Positions 1 through 6,948 of a stretch of 25,995 nt of DNA are shown one piece after another. Position numbers and translations under genes: made by a program. The notes below the pieces were generated by a model. It did no database searches. It saw nothing but the letters and a program-made list of their open reading frames with translations, and had not been told where the DNA came from. Source of the stretch: an uncultured Massilia sp. (GTDB taxonomy: Bacteria > Pseudomonadota > Gammaproteobacteria > Burkholderiales > Burkholderiaceae); assembly GCA_946886065.1 (NCBI GenBank), contig CAMPHU010000047.1:1-25995 (forward strand), read 5' to 3'. How positions within the stretch are numbered: position 1 is the first letter of the stretch; each line of letters starts with the position of its first letter.

Positions 1-345
1 GTGGATGGGTACATCGCCGAGCGCGGCCTGGCGCGGCAATCGGAGATGTTCGATCGCCAGGCCTTGCAGGATGCGCTGGCGCCCGACGCTCCCAGGTTCC
101 GCATGCTGGTGGCGCACGCCCTTGCCGTGCCTGTGCTGCTGGAAGCCAGCGACATGCTGGCCGTGCTGCCCGCGCCGCTTGCCAGGAAGTTCTCGCTCAG
201 CCATGGGCTCGCCGAGAGCGTCCTGCCTTATCCGTCGCGTCCCGTCCAGGTGCACGCGGTCTGGCACGAGCGAAGCGAACAGGATCCCGCGCACGCCTGG
301 CTGCGCGGCCGCCTGGCGGAGCTTGCCGGCGGCATCGGCTCCTGA
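1..345 (+). CDS. LysR-family transcriptional regulator, C-terminal part (5' truncated)
   Basis: The window opens inside this gene; 114 codons remain before the TGA at 343-345. The residues match the end of the LysR substrate-binding domain. A segment reading LEASDMLAVLPAPLARKFS resembles the stretch where the second alpha/beta lobe ends, and a late VHAVWHERSEQDPAHAWLR stretch resembles the common 'WH.R...DpahaWLR' ending of aromatic-compound-type LysR proteins. The N-terminal winged helix-turn-helix lies outside the window, so the ligand and target genes cannot be named. The GTG at position 1 is not the true start. It is followed, after 13 bases, by the convergent MBL-fold gene. Confidence 0.8.
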   Translation: MDGYIAERGLARQSEMFDRQALQDALAPDAPRFRMLVAHALAVPVLLEASDMLAVLPAPLARKFSLSHGLAESVLPYPSRPVQVHAVWHERSEQDPAHAWLRGRLAELAGGIGS

Positions 346-358
346 GCGGCGGGCCGGG

Positions 359-1228
359 TCAGAAGCGATAGGCTTCCCCGTCTTCCGGGACCAGTACGCG
401 CCCCGGATCCATGTGGCGCTCGGCGATATAGGCGCGCAGGTCCTTGCGGTCATGCGTGCAATGCGCGATCGCTTCCATGTGGCTGGCGACGATGCGCGCG
501 CGGGGCGCGGCCTGGTAGGCGCGGTACAGGTCTTCCTTGCCCATGATGAAGGCGCCGTCGTAGCCAAGCAGGCGTCCGTAACAGGCGTTCAGCACGATCA
601 CGTCCGGCCGGTATGCCTGCAGGGCGTCTTCGACGTGGCGGTTCCACAGGGTATCGCCGGCCACGTAGACCGTCTTGTAGCCGGGCCGCTGGAACACCAC
701 TCCCGAGGACTTGCCGAGGCGCTTGCCGCGGCCGGCAACCATCGCGTCCGTCCCGTGCTGGCCGCCGGTCCTGCTCAGGCGGGTGCCGTGGAAGTCGGCG
801 TTTTGTCCCAGCACCTGGACGTTGACGAAGCCGGCCTTGCGGATGCTGTCCGCGTCGTCCTCGTCCTGGGCGAAGATCGGCATGGTGGAGGGCAGGCCGC
901 GCTTGGCGGCCTCGTCCCAGTGGTCCAGGTGGGTATGGGTCACGATGACCGCATCGGCCTTGATCACTTCGGTCAGCGGCAGAGGCAAGTCCACCAGCGG
1001 ATTTCTCAAGTGGCTGTTGTAGGTGCCCTCGAAAGCAGGGTAGGCTCCCTTGGCGCCCAGCATCGGGTCGATGAGGAAGGTGGTGCCGGCATAGTCGACC
1101 TTGATCGTGGCGTTGCGGATCTGCTGGACCTGGACTGCCGGTTCCGCGGAACGGAGCGCGGGCGCGCATCCGGCCAGAGCAATGGCCGCGGCGAAGGCTG
1201 CGCCGGTACGCAGGGTGGTCGGAATCAT
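359..1228 (-). CDS. MBL-fold metallo-hydrolase, predicted lipoprotein
   Basis: A 289-residue protein with an N-terminal lipoprotein signal: hydrophobic residues 8-20 and a lipobox LAGC at 18-21, so it is probably anchored to a membrane through Cys21. The metallo-beta-lactamase core shows the metal-binding motif HTHLDH at 98-103, a further His at 158 (GGQHGT), Asp192 in a GDT motif and His250. The layout resembles UlaG/L-ascorbate-6-phosphate lactonase-like and YtnP-like hydrolases, which hydrolyse ester or phosphoester bonds using two zinc ions. The substrate is unknown. An AAGGAG at 1235-1240 (minus strand) precedes the ATG. Only 24 bases separate it from the upstream M24-family gene, so the two are probably one transcript. 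An exported or membrane-anchored form of a usually cytosolic fold is the unusual point. Confidence 0.85.
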   Translation of the reverse strand: MIPTTLRTGAAFAAAIALAGCAPALRSAEPAVQVQQIRNATIKVDYAGTTFLIDPMLGAKGAYPAFEGTYNSHLRNPLVDLPLPLTEVIKADAVIVTHTHLDHWDEAAKRGLPSTMPIFAQDEDDADSIRKAGFVNVQVLGQNADFHGTRLSRTGGQHGTDAMVAGRGKRLGKSSGVVFQRPGYKTVYVAGDTLWNRHVEDALQAYRPDVIVLNACYGRLLGYDGAFIMGKEDLYRAYQAAPRARIVASHMEAIAHCTHDRKDLRAYIAERHMDPGRVLVPEDGEAYRF

Positions 1229-1252
1229 CGTGGTCTCCTTGGCGAGCGCTTG

Positions 1253-1927
1253 TCAGCGATAGTGGGCATCGTCGAGCAGCATGTCTTCGAAGAAGGCGCC
1301 GAAGCGGCGCCGGGGATCGAGCAGGTGGATTTCCAGGATCCAGCGCATCGCCGAGGGGTGTCCGTCGAAATCGGCCAGCGCGCCGGTATGCACGGCGGCA
1401 TGCGGGAAGTCCGACACCCGGTGTCCTGGGAGTTCCGGGTCGAGCACCCATCCCATCTCGGCGGCGCGGCGCGCGGCGAAGTCGTACAGGGCGCGGCCGC
1501 TCGTACGCGTCGTCTGCCAGACATGGCGGACCTCGTGGAACAGGCGCTCGGCATCGCCCGCGCAGCGCGCATACTCGGGCGCCTCGCCGATGACGAAGCT
1601 TGCGCCGCCATCGCCCTCGCAATGTCCGATGCGCGGTGCGATGTCGATGAAGAAAATGTCGTTCTCGCCGAGCACGGCTCCGGGCGGGGACGAGCGCTTC
1701 ATCGGCAGGATCGTGTTGGCGCCGAAGCGGATCCGCACCGGATGCCAGCTCAGCGTGTGTCCCTGTTCGGCGATGATGGTCCTGGCCAGTGCAACCGCGT
1801 CTTCCTCCACCATGCCGGGGTGGATGCGCGCCGCGATGGCGGCGATCGCACGGCGGGTTTCTGCGCGCGCCAGCAGCATTCCCTCCACCGAGAATGCCGG
1901 GCCCACCCGTTCTGCCGGAATGTTCAT
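1253..1927 (-). CDS. M24-family metallopeptidase (Xaa-Pro aminopeptidase-like)
   Basis: A 224-residue protein with a pita-bread (creatinase/aminopeptidase P, M24) fold and no N-terminal creatinase domain. Candidate metal ligands appear in the usual order: Asp95 (FFIDIAP), Asp106 (CEGDGG), a His in the FPHAAVH segment (176 or 180), Glu199 (ILEIHL) and Glu214 (FFEDML). It therefore probably keeps a dinuclear metal site and may cleave Xaa-Pro peptides or a related small substrate. No signal peptide is visible. The start at 1927 is preferred over longer reading frames because AAAGGA (1933-1938, minus strand) lies just upstream and the family alignment begins soon after. It heads a two-gene unit with the MBL-fold lipoprotein and is divergent from the GlxA-like regulator. 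Confidence 0.8.
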   Translation of the reverse strand: MNIPAERVGPAFSVEGMLLARAETRRAIAAIAARIHPGMVEEDAVALARTIIAEQGHTLSWHPVRIRFGANTILPMKRSSPPGAVLGENDIFFIDIAPRIGHCEGDGGASFVIGEAPEYARCAGDAERLFHEVRHVWQTTRTSGRALYDFAARRAAEMGWVLDPELPGHRVSDFPHAAVHTGALADFDGHPSAMRWILEIHLLDPRRRFGAFFEDMLLDDAHYR

Positions 1928-2052
1928 GTCTGTCCTTTCAATGTGAGTCGATGACAGCGACATTCTGCGGCCCTGGTGCGGGCCGGAAGCGGCCGGATGC
2001 GGCGGAAAAGCGCCAAGCATGGCCGATTTCCCGCCACCGGACGCGCCATGCC

Positions 2053-2080
2053 TTGCGGGCGCCTGCGGCGCCGCTATAGT
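2053..2080 (+). promoter_or_regulatory. Candidate sigma-70 promoter for the GlxA-like regulator
   Basis: TTGCGG at 2053-2058 and TATAGT at 2075-2080 are separated by 16 bases and lie 23 bases before the start codon. It sits in the 176-base divergent region between the M24 gene and the regulator. Identified by eye only. Confidence 0.45.
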
Positions 2081-2103
2081 GGAGACTGAACCTGGAGAAG
2101 ACC

Positions 2104-3072
2104 TTGCCGACCATCGCGATCCTGACTTATCCCGGCGTCCAGGCCCTGGACGTGACTGGCCCCATGGACGTGTTCTCGGAAGCGAACCGCTATCTGGAGC
2201 CGCCCGATCACTATCGCCTGCGCGTGCTCGGCACGGAGCCGGGGCCGCAGGCCTGTTCGAACGGGATGTTGATCCATCCCCATGGGATCTACGACGAGAC
2301 CGCGGAGACGCCCGACCTGCTGCTGGTGGCGGGCGGGCCGTCGCTGCCGCGCCAGCCCCGCGAGGAGCGCCTGAGCGCCTGGCTGCGGCAGATGGGCGAG
2401 CGCTGCGCACGCATCGCTTCGGTGTGCAACGGCGCCTTCCTGCTGGCCCATGCGGGCCTGCTGGACGGCAGGCGCGCCACCACCCATTGGAACGATGTGC
2501 AGAACCTGGCGTCGCGCTTTCCAAGAGTGGCCGTACAAGCGGACCGGATCTTCGTGCGCGATGGGCATGTTTACACCTCGGCCGGCGTCACGGCCGGCAT
2601 CGACCTGGCCCTGCATCTGGTGTACGAGGACTGGGGAGCGGACGTTTCGCTGAACGTGGCCAAGCGCCTGGTCGTGTTCACTCAGCGCAGCGGCGGACAG
2701 TCGCAGTTCAGTCCCTACCTGGCGCCGCACGTGGGGGAGGAGTCGGCCATGCAGACGGTGCAATGGTATGTGCTGGGCCACCTCGACCAGGACCTCAGCG
2801 TGGAGCGCCTGGCACGGGTAGCCGCCATGAGCGAGCGAAATTTCGCTCGCGTCTTCGTCAGGGAAACCCGTATCACGCCTGCCGAATTTGTGGAAAGAGC
2901 CAGGGTGGATGCCGCGCGCGTGCTCCTCGAGAGTGGCAGCGAACCGCTGAAGACGATTGCGCACCGCTGCGGCTTCGGCAGCCCCGCGCGCATGCGCGCG
3001 GCCTTCCTCAAGAACCTGGGGGTAACGGCGCGCCAGTATCGCCAGCATTTCGGCGCCTATGCCAGCGCCTGA
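2104..3072 (+). CDS. GlxA family transcriptional regulator (DJ-1/PfpI plus AraC domains)
   Basis: A 322-residue two-domain protein. Residues 1-175 form a DJ-1/PfpI class I glutamine amidotransferase-like domain with the nucleophile-elbow Cys108 (SVCNGAFLLA), followed by the TTHW segment at 126-129. Residues 215-320 form an AraC/XylS double helix-turn-helix: first helix set at about 232-250 (LSVERLARVAAMSERNFAR), second around 282-300 (LKTIAHRCGFGSPARMRAAF). Relatives such as GbdR, ArgR and CdhR sense amino acids or quaternary amines. The ligand here cannot be told from sequence. The start is TTG; GGAGAAG at 2094-2100 lies a few bases upstream and no ATG in this frame begins at the domain edge. 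Its divergent neighbours (M24 and MBL hydrolases) are the natural candidate targets. It ends 9 bases before the convergent pilU stop. Confidence 0.9.
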   Translation: MPTIAILTYPGVQALDVTGPMDVFSEANRYLEPPDHYRLRVLGTEPGPQACSNGMLIHPHGIYDETAETPDLLLVAGGPSLPRQPREERLSAWLRQMGERCARIASVCNGAFLLAHAGLLDGRRATTHWNDVQNLASRFPRVAVQADRIFVRDGHVYTSAGVTAGIDLALHLVYEDWGADVSLNVAKRLVVFTQRSGGQSQFSPYLAPHVGEESAMQTVQWYVLGHLDQDLSVERLARVAAMSERNFARVFVRETRITPAEFVERARVDAARVLLESGSEPLKTIAHRCGFGSPARMRAAFLKNLGVTARQYRQHFGAYASA

Positions 3073-3081
3073 GTGAACGCC

Positions 3082-4218
3082 TCAGACGAGGCCCAGGCTT
3101 TCGGTACCGGCCGAGAAATCGCGGTTCTTCGCGTGCTTGCTATTGAGCTTGATGTTCAGGCGCAGGTCGTTCACCGAGTCCGCATTGCGCAGCGCGTCCT
3201 CATAGGTGATCTTGTCCGCCTCATACAGGTCGAACAGCGCCTGGTCGAAGGTCTGCATGCCCAGCTCGCGCGACTTCTTCATGATCTCCTTGATCTCGTG
3301 GACTTCGCCCTTGAAGATCAGGTCCGAGATCAGCGGGGAATTCAGCAGGATTTCCATCGCCACCACGCGGCCCTTGGCTTCCTTCTTTGGCACCAGGCGC
3401 TGCGAGATCAGGCCCTTGAGGTTGAGCGACAGGTCCATCAGCAGCTGCTGGCGGCGCTCTTCCGGGAAGAAGTTGATGATACGGTCGAGCGCCTGGTTGG
3501 CGCTGTTGGCGTGCAGGGTGGCCAGGCACAGGTGGCCGGTTTCCGCGAATGCGATCGCGTGCTCCATGGTTTCGCGCTCGCGGATCTCGCCGATCTGGAT
3601 CACATCCGGCGCCTGGCGCAGCGAGTTCTTGAGCGCCGCCTCGAAGCTGTCGGTATCCACGCCCACTTCGCGCTGCGTGATCACGCAGTTGCGGTGCGGG
3701 TGCACGAATTCCACCGGGTCTTCGATGGTGATGATGTGGCCGTGGCTGTTCTCGTTGCGGTAGCCCACCATCGCCGCCAGCGTGGTCGATTTACCCGAAC
3801 CGGTGGCGCCGACCATGATGACCAGGCCGCGCTTGGTCATGATCACGTCCTTCAGCACTTCCGGCAGCTCGAGGTCTTCGAACTTGGGGATGGTGGTGGT
3901 GATCACGCGCAGCACCATGCCCACGGCGCCCATCTGCATGAAGGCCGAGACGCGGAAGCGCCCCAGGTCGCCGGGGCTGATCGCGAAGTTCGATTCCTTG
4001 GTCAGCTCGAAGCCGGCCGCCTGCTTGTCGTTCATGATGGCGCGCGCCAGGTCGGCGGTGTGCGTGCTGCTCAGCGCCTGGTTCGACACCGGCGTCATCT
4101 TGCCGTCGATTTTCATCGCCGGCGGGAAGCCGGCCGTGATGAACAGGTCCGAACCGCCTTTCGCCGTCATCAGGCGCAGCAGGTCGAACATGAATTTGGA
4201 TGCCTGGTCGCGTTCCAT
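3082..4218 (-). CDS. pilU: Type IV pilus retraction ATPase PilU
   Basis: A 378-residue PilT/PilU-family hexameric secretion ATPase. It acts at the inner-membrane base of the type IV pilus and assists PilT in depolymerising the pilus. Visible motifs are Walker A GATGSGKST at 137-145, the Asp box TIEDPVEFVH around 164-173, Walker B with Glu211 (IQIGEIRERET) and the His box in TGHLCLATLHANSANQ. The C-terminal part KKSRELGMQTFDQAL and the tail beyond it are typical of PilU rather than PilT. Its start is preceded by AAGGA, which overlaps the pilT stop region; the pilT stop and pilU start are 9 bases apart, so they form an operon. A second PilU-like paralog lies at 19097-20290. Confidence 0.95.
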   Translation of the reverse strand: MERDQASKFMFDLLRLMTAKGGSDLFITAGFPPAMKIDGKMTPVSNQALSSTHTADLARAIMNDKQAAGFELTKESNFAISPGDLGRFRVSAFMQMGAVGMVLRVITTTIPKFEDLELPEVLKDVIMTKRGLVIMVGATGSGKSTTLAAMVGYRNENSHGHIITIEDPVEFVHPHRNCVITQREVGVDTDSFEAALKNSLRQAPDVIQIGEIRERETMEHAIAFAETGHLCLATLHANSANQALDRIINFFPEERRQQLLMDLSLNLKGLISQRLVPKKEAKGRVVAMEILLNSPLISDLIFKGEVHEIKEIMKKSRELGMQTFDQALFDLYEADKITYEDALRNADSVNDLRLNIKLNSKHAKNRDFSAGTESLGLV

Positions 4219-4227
4219 CGTTGTTCC

Positions 4228-5271
4228 TTAGCCTGGGAAGTTTTCCGGGATCTTCGCCGCAAAGCGGGCCGCGCTGCTGGAAATGACGTTGCGGCGCACC
4301 AGGTCGGTCAGGTTCTGGTCCAGCGTCTGCATGCCGACGCTGCTGCCGGTCTGGATCGCCGAGTACATCTGCGCGATCTTCGCTTCGCGGATCAGGTTGC
4401 GGATCGCCGGGGTGCCGATCATGATCTCGTGCGCCGCCACGCGGCCCGAGCCGTCCTTGGTCTTGAGCAGGGTCTGCGAGATGACGGCCTGGAGCGACTC
4501 CGACAGCATCGCGCGCACCATTTCTTTTTCCTCGGCCGGGAACACGTCGACGATACGGTCGATGGTCTTGGCGGCCGACGAGGTGTGCAGGGTGCCGAAC
4601 ACCAGGTGGCCGGTTTCGGCCGCCGACAGCGCCAGGCGGATGGTTTCCAGGTCGCGCAGCTCGCCCACCAGGATCGCGTCCGGGTCTTCGCGCAGCGCCG
4701 AGCGCAGCGCGTTGTTGAAGGACAGGGTGTGCGGGCCGACTTCGCGCTGGTTGATCAGGCACTTCTTGGAGTCGTGCACGAATTCGATCGGGTCCTCGAT
4801 GGTGAGGATATGGCCATACTCGTTTTCGTTCAGGTGGTTGACCATCGCCGCCAGCGTGGTCGATTTGCCCGAACCGGTCGGGCCGGTCACCAGCACCAGG
4901 CCGCGCGGCTTGAGCGCCAGCTCGGCGAAGATCTTCGGCGCGTTCAGTTCTTCCAGCGACAGGATCTTGGACGGAATCGTGCGCAGCACGGCGGAGGCGC
5001 CGCGCTCCTGGTTGAAGGCATTGACGCGGAAGCGCGCCAGGCCCGGAATCGCGAACGAGAAGTCGCACTCCAGCACTTCCTCGTACTGCTTGCGCTGGCC
5101 GTCGTTCATGATGTCATAGATCATCCCGTGCACGTCCTTGTGCTCCAGCGGCGGCAGATTAATGCGGCGCACGTCGCCGTGCACCCGGATCATCGGCGGC
5201 AGGCCGGCCGAGAGGTGCAAGTCCGAGGCTTTGTTCTTGACCGAGAAGGCGAGTAATTCCGAAATGTCCAT
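4228..5271 (-). CDS. pilT: Type IV pilus retraction ATPase PilT
   Basis: A 347-residue protein of standard PilT length. It is the main motor for pilus retraction, driving twitching motility and DNA uptake. The N-terminal PAS-like domain (about 1-100) begins MDISELLAFSVKNKASDLHL. The ATPase domain follows with Walker A GPTGSGKST at 130-138, the Asp box TIEDPIEFVH at 157-166, Walker B with Glu204 (ILVGELRDLET) and the His box TGHLVFGTLHTSSAAKT at 220-236. The retraction-associated C-terminal AIRNLIREAKIAQM (AIRNLIRE) motif is present. AGGGA lies upstream of the start. The gene is divergent from yggS across 75 bases, a conserved arrangement in beta- and gammaproteobacteria. Confidence 0.97.
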   Translation of the reverse strand: MDISELLAFSVKNKASDLHLSAGLPPMIRVHGDVRRINLPPLEHKDVHGMIYDIMNDGQRKQYEEVLECDFSFAIPGLARFRVNAFNQERGASAVLRTIPSKILSLEELNAPKIFAELALKPRGLVLVTGPTGSGKSTTLAAMVNHLNENEYGHILTIEDPIEFVHDSKKCLINQREVGPHTLSFNNALRSALREDPDAILVGELRDLETIRLALSAAETGHLVFGTLHTSSAAKTIDRIVDVFPAEEKEMVRAMLSESLQAVISQTLLKTKDGSGRVAAHEIMIGTPAIRNLIREAKIAQMYSAIQTGSSVGMQTLDQNLTDLVRRNVISSSAARFAAKIPENFPG

Positions 5272-5346
5272 TTATAATCCCTGTGCCGTGGCGAGCCGGT
5301 AACAGCGCGCGTCGCGACTGAAAAATATTTCCTATAGAAAATCATT

Positions 5347-6051
5347 ATGTCCATAATCGCTGAGAACTTGCAAGCTGTCGAAGCGACAATCGCCAGTGCC
5401 GCCGAGGCCGCAAACCGGCCCCGTTCCAGCGTCCGGCTGCTGGCGGTGTCGAAGACCTTCCCAGCGGAGGCGGTGCTCGAAGCGATGGCGGCGGGCCAGC
5501 GGGCCTTCGGCGAAAACTATCTGCAGGAAGCGCTCGACAAAATCGCGCTCGTCGCGCGCGCGCAACCTCAGGCGCCAGTCGAATGGCATTTCATCGGTCC
5601 GATCCAGAGCAATAAGACAAGACCGATCGCGTCCAGCTTCCAGTGGGTGCACACGGTGGAGCGCCTGAAGATCGCCCAGCGCCTGTCCGAACAGCGCCCG
5701 CCGGAACTGGGGCCGCTCAATGTGTGCATCCAGGTCAACATCAGCGGCGAAGCCAGCAAGAGCGGCGCGCAGGAGGACGAGGTGCCGGAACTGGCGCGCC
5801 AGGTGGCGCAGCTGCCGAACCTGCGCCTGCGCGGCCTGATGGCGATTCCCGAACCCCAGGCCGATGCCGCGCTCCAGCGCCAGGCCTTTGCGCGCCTGCG
5901 TGCGCTGGCCGAGCGCCTGCGTCTCGAGGGCCTGGCGCTCGACACCCTCTCGATGGGCATGTCGGGCGACATGCAGGCCGCGATCATGGAAGGTGCGACC
6001 ATCGTCCGCATCGGCAGCGCCATCTTCGGCGCCCGCAACTACAATAAGTAA
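5347..6051 (+). CDS. yggS: YggS family pyridoxal phosphate homeostasis protein
   Basis: A 234-residue single-domain fold-type III PLP-binding protein (PLPHP/PROSC family), a cytosolic carrier or regulator of PLP levels with no known catalytic activity. The PLP-binding lysine is Lys36 in LLAVSKTFPA. Other family signatures are FGENYLQEA (GENY), WHFIGPIQSNK, and the C-terminal LSMGMSGDMQAAI followed by VRIGSAIFGAR. It overlaps nothing, is divergent from pilT, and is followed after 8 bases by proC. An AT-rich patch with TATAGA lies immediately upstream, but it is too close to the ATG to be a usual promoter. Confidence 0.96.
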   Translation: MSIIAENLQAVEATIASAAEAANRPRSSVRLLAVSKTFPAEAVLEAMAAGQRAFGENYLQEALDKIALVARAQPQAPVEWHFIGPIQSNKTRPIASSFQWVHTVERLKIAQRLSEQRPPELGPLNVCIQVNISGEASKSGAQEDEVPELARQVAQLPNLRLRGLMAIPEPQADAALQRQAFARLRALAERLRLEGLALDTLSMGMSGDMQAAIMEGATIVRIGSAIFGARNYNK

Positions 6052-6059
6052 GGATTGAG

Positions 6060-6872
6060 ATGAAGATTGCATTTATCGGCGGCGGCAACATGGCCACGGC
6101 CCTGATCGCCGGCCTGGCCGGACAGCTTGCCGATGCGACCGACCTGCACGTGGTCGACCCGAACGCCGAGGCGCTGGCGCGCCTGGCGCAGCAGTATGGC
6201 GTCAGCACGGCGTCCGGCATCGGCGCGCAGGTGGCGGACAGCGACGTGGTGGTGCTGGCGGTGAAGCCGCAGCAGATGCGCGACGTGGCCGCCAGCCTGG
6301 CGCCGCAGCTGCGCGGGCAGTTGCTGCTGTCGATCGCGGCGGGCATCCGCATTGCGGACCTGTCGCGCTGGCTGGGCGGCTATGGCGCCATCGTGCGCTC
6401 GATGCCGAATACGCCGGCCTTGATCGGCATGGGGATCACCGGCATGGTGGCGCAGGCTGGGGTGAGCGAGGCGCAGCGCAATGCTGCCGACCAGGTCATG
6501 CGCGCGGTCGGCAAGACCGTGTGGCTGGATGACGAAGCCAAGATCGATCCGGTGACGGCGGTATCGGGCAGCGGGCCGGCGTATGTGTTTTTCTTCCTCG
6601 AGGCGATGCAGCAGGCGGCGCTGGAGATGGGCTTGAGCGCGGAGCAGGGCAGGGAGCTGGCGCTGGCGACCTTTACCGGCGCGGCGCAGCTGGCGGCGCA
6701 GTCGGGCGATCCGGTCGAGGTGCTCAGGCAGCGCGTGACCTCTAAAGGCGGCACGACCTATGCGGCGATCACCAGCATGGAAGGTGCTGGTGTGAAGCAG
6801 GCGATCATCGATGCGATGAAGGCGGCTGCGGCGCGTGGGCGTGAGCTTGGCGACGAGCTGGGAAAAGATTGA
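6060..6872 (+). CDS. proC: Pyrroline-5-carboxylate reductase
   Basis: A 270-residue enzyme of normal length that reduces 1-pyrroline-5-carboxylate to L-proline with NAD(P)H, the last step of proline synthesis in the cytosol. The Rossmann glycine motif GGGNMA is at 7-12, AVKPQ at 67-71, SMPNTPA at 114-120 and the signature region DPVTAVSGSGPAYVF at 163-177. The C-terminal helical dimerisation part is complete (TSKGGTTYAAI). AAGGA overlapping the yggS stop codon serves as its ribosome-binding site, so the two genes are translationally close and probably cotranscribed. A strong hairpin terminator follows at 6903-6936. Confidence 0.97.
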   Translation: MKIAFIGGGNMATALIAGLAGQLADATDLHVVDPNAEALARLAQQYGVSTASGIGAQVADSDVVVLAVKPQQMRDVAASLAPQLRGQLLLSIAAGIRIADLSRWLGGYGAIVRSMPNTPALIGMGITGMVAQAGVSEAQRNAADQVMRAVGKTVWLDDEAKIDPVTAVSGSGPAYVFFFLEAMQQAALEMGLSAEQGRELALATFTGAAQLAAQSGDPVEVLRQRVTSKGGTTYAAITSMEGAGVKQAIIDAMKAAAARGRELGDELGKD

Positions 6873-6902
6873 CATGCTGCCGGCGAGCCGGCAGGCGAAA
6901 GC

Positions 6903-6936
6903 AACTTGGGTCCCCCTTGGCGGGGACCCAAGTTTT
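6903..6936. terminator. Bidirectional terminator between proC and the S8 protease gene
   Basis: A perfect 13-base inverted repeat (6903-6915 with 6922-6934) closes a 6-base loop. The stem is followed by TT inside a TTTT run (6933-6936), and on the other strand by AAGTTGCTTT. It lies between two convergent genes and can end both transcripts. A second smaller hairpin, 7-base stem at 6877-6883 and 6888-6894, lies just before it. Confidence 0.8.
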
Positions 6937-6948
6937 CCAGCCTACCGA

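Noticed and set aside
5..1954. A 649-codon open frame on the plus strand across the MBL and M24 genes
   Set aside because: It overlaps two real genes on the other strand and has a typical antisense composition with no recognisable motif.
3073..5256. A 727-codon open frame on the plus strand opposite pilT and pilU
   Set aside because: It is a shadow of two well-supported genes. Its composition is rich in His, Arg, Asp and Val, as expected when GC-rich codons are read backwards, and it shows no domain.
5333..5338. TATAGA as the -10 box of yggS
   Set aside because: It lies only 8 bases before the start codon and has no -35 partner, so it would require a leaderless transcript.
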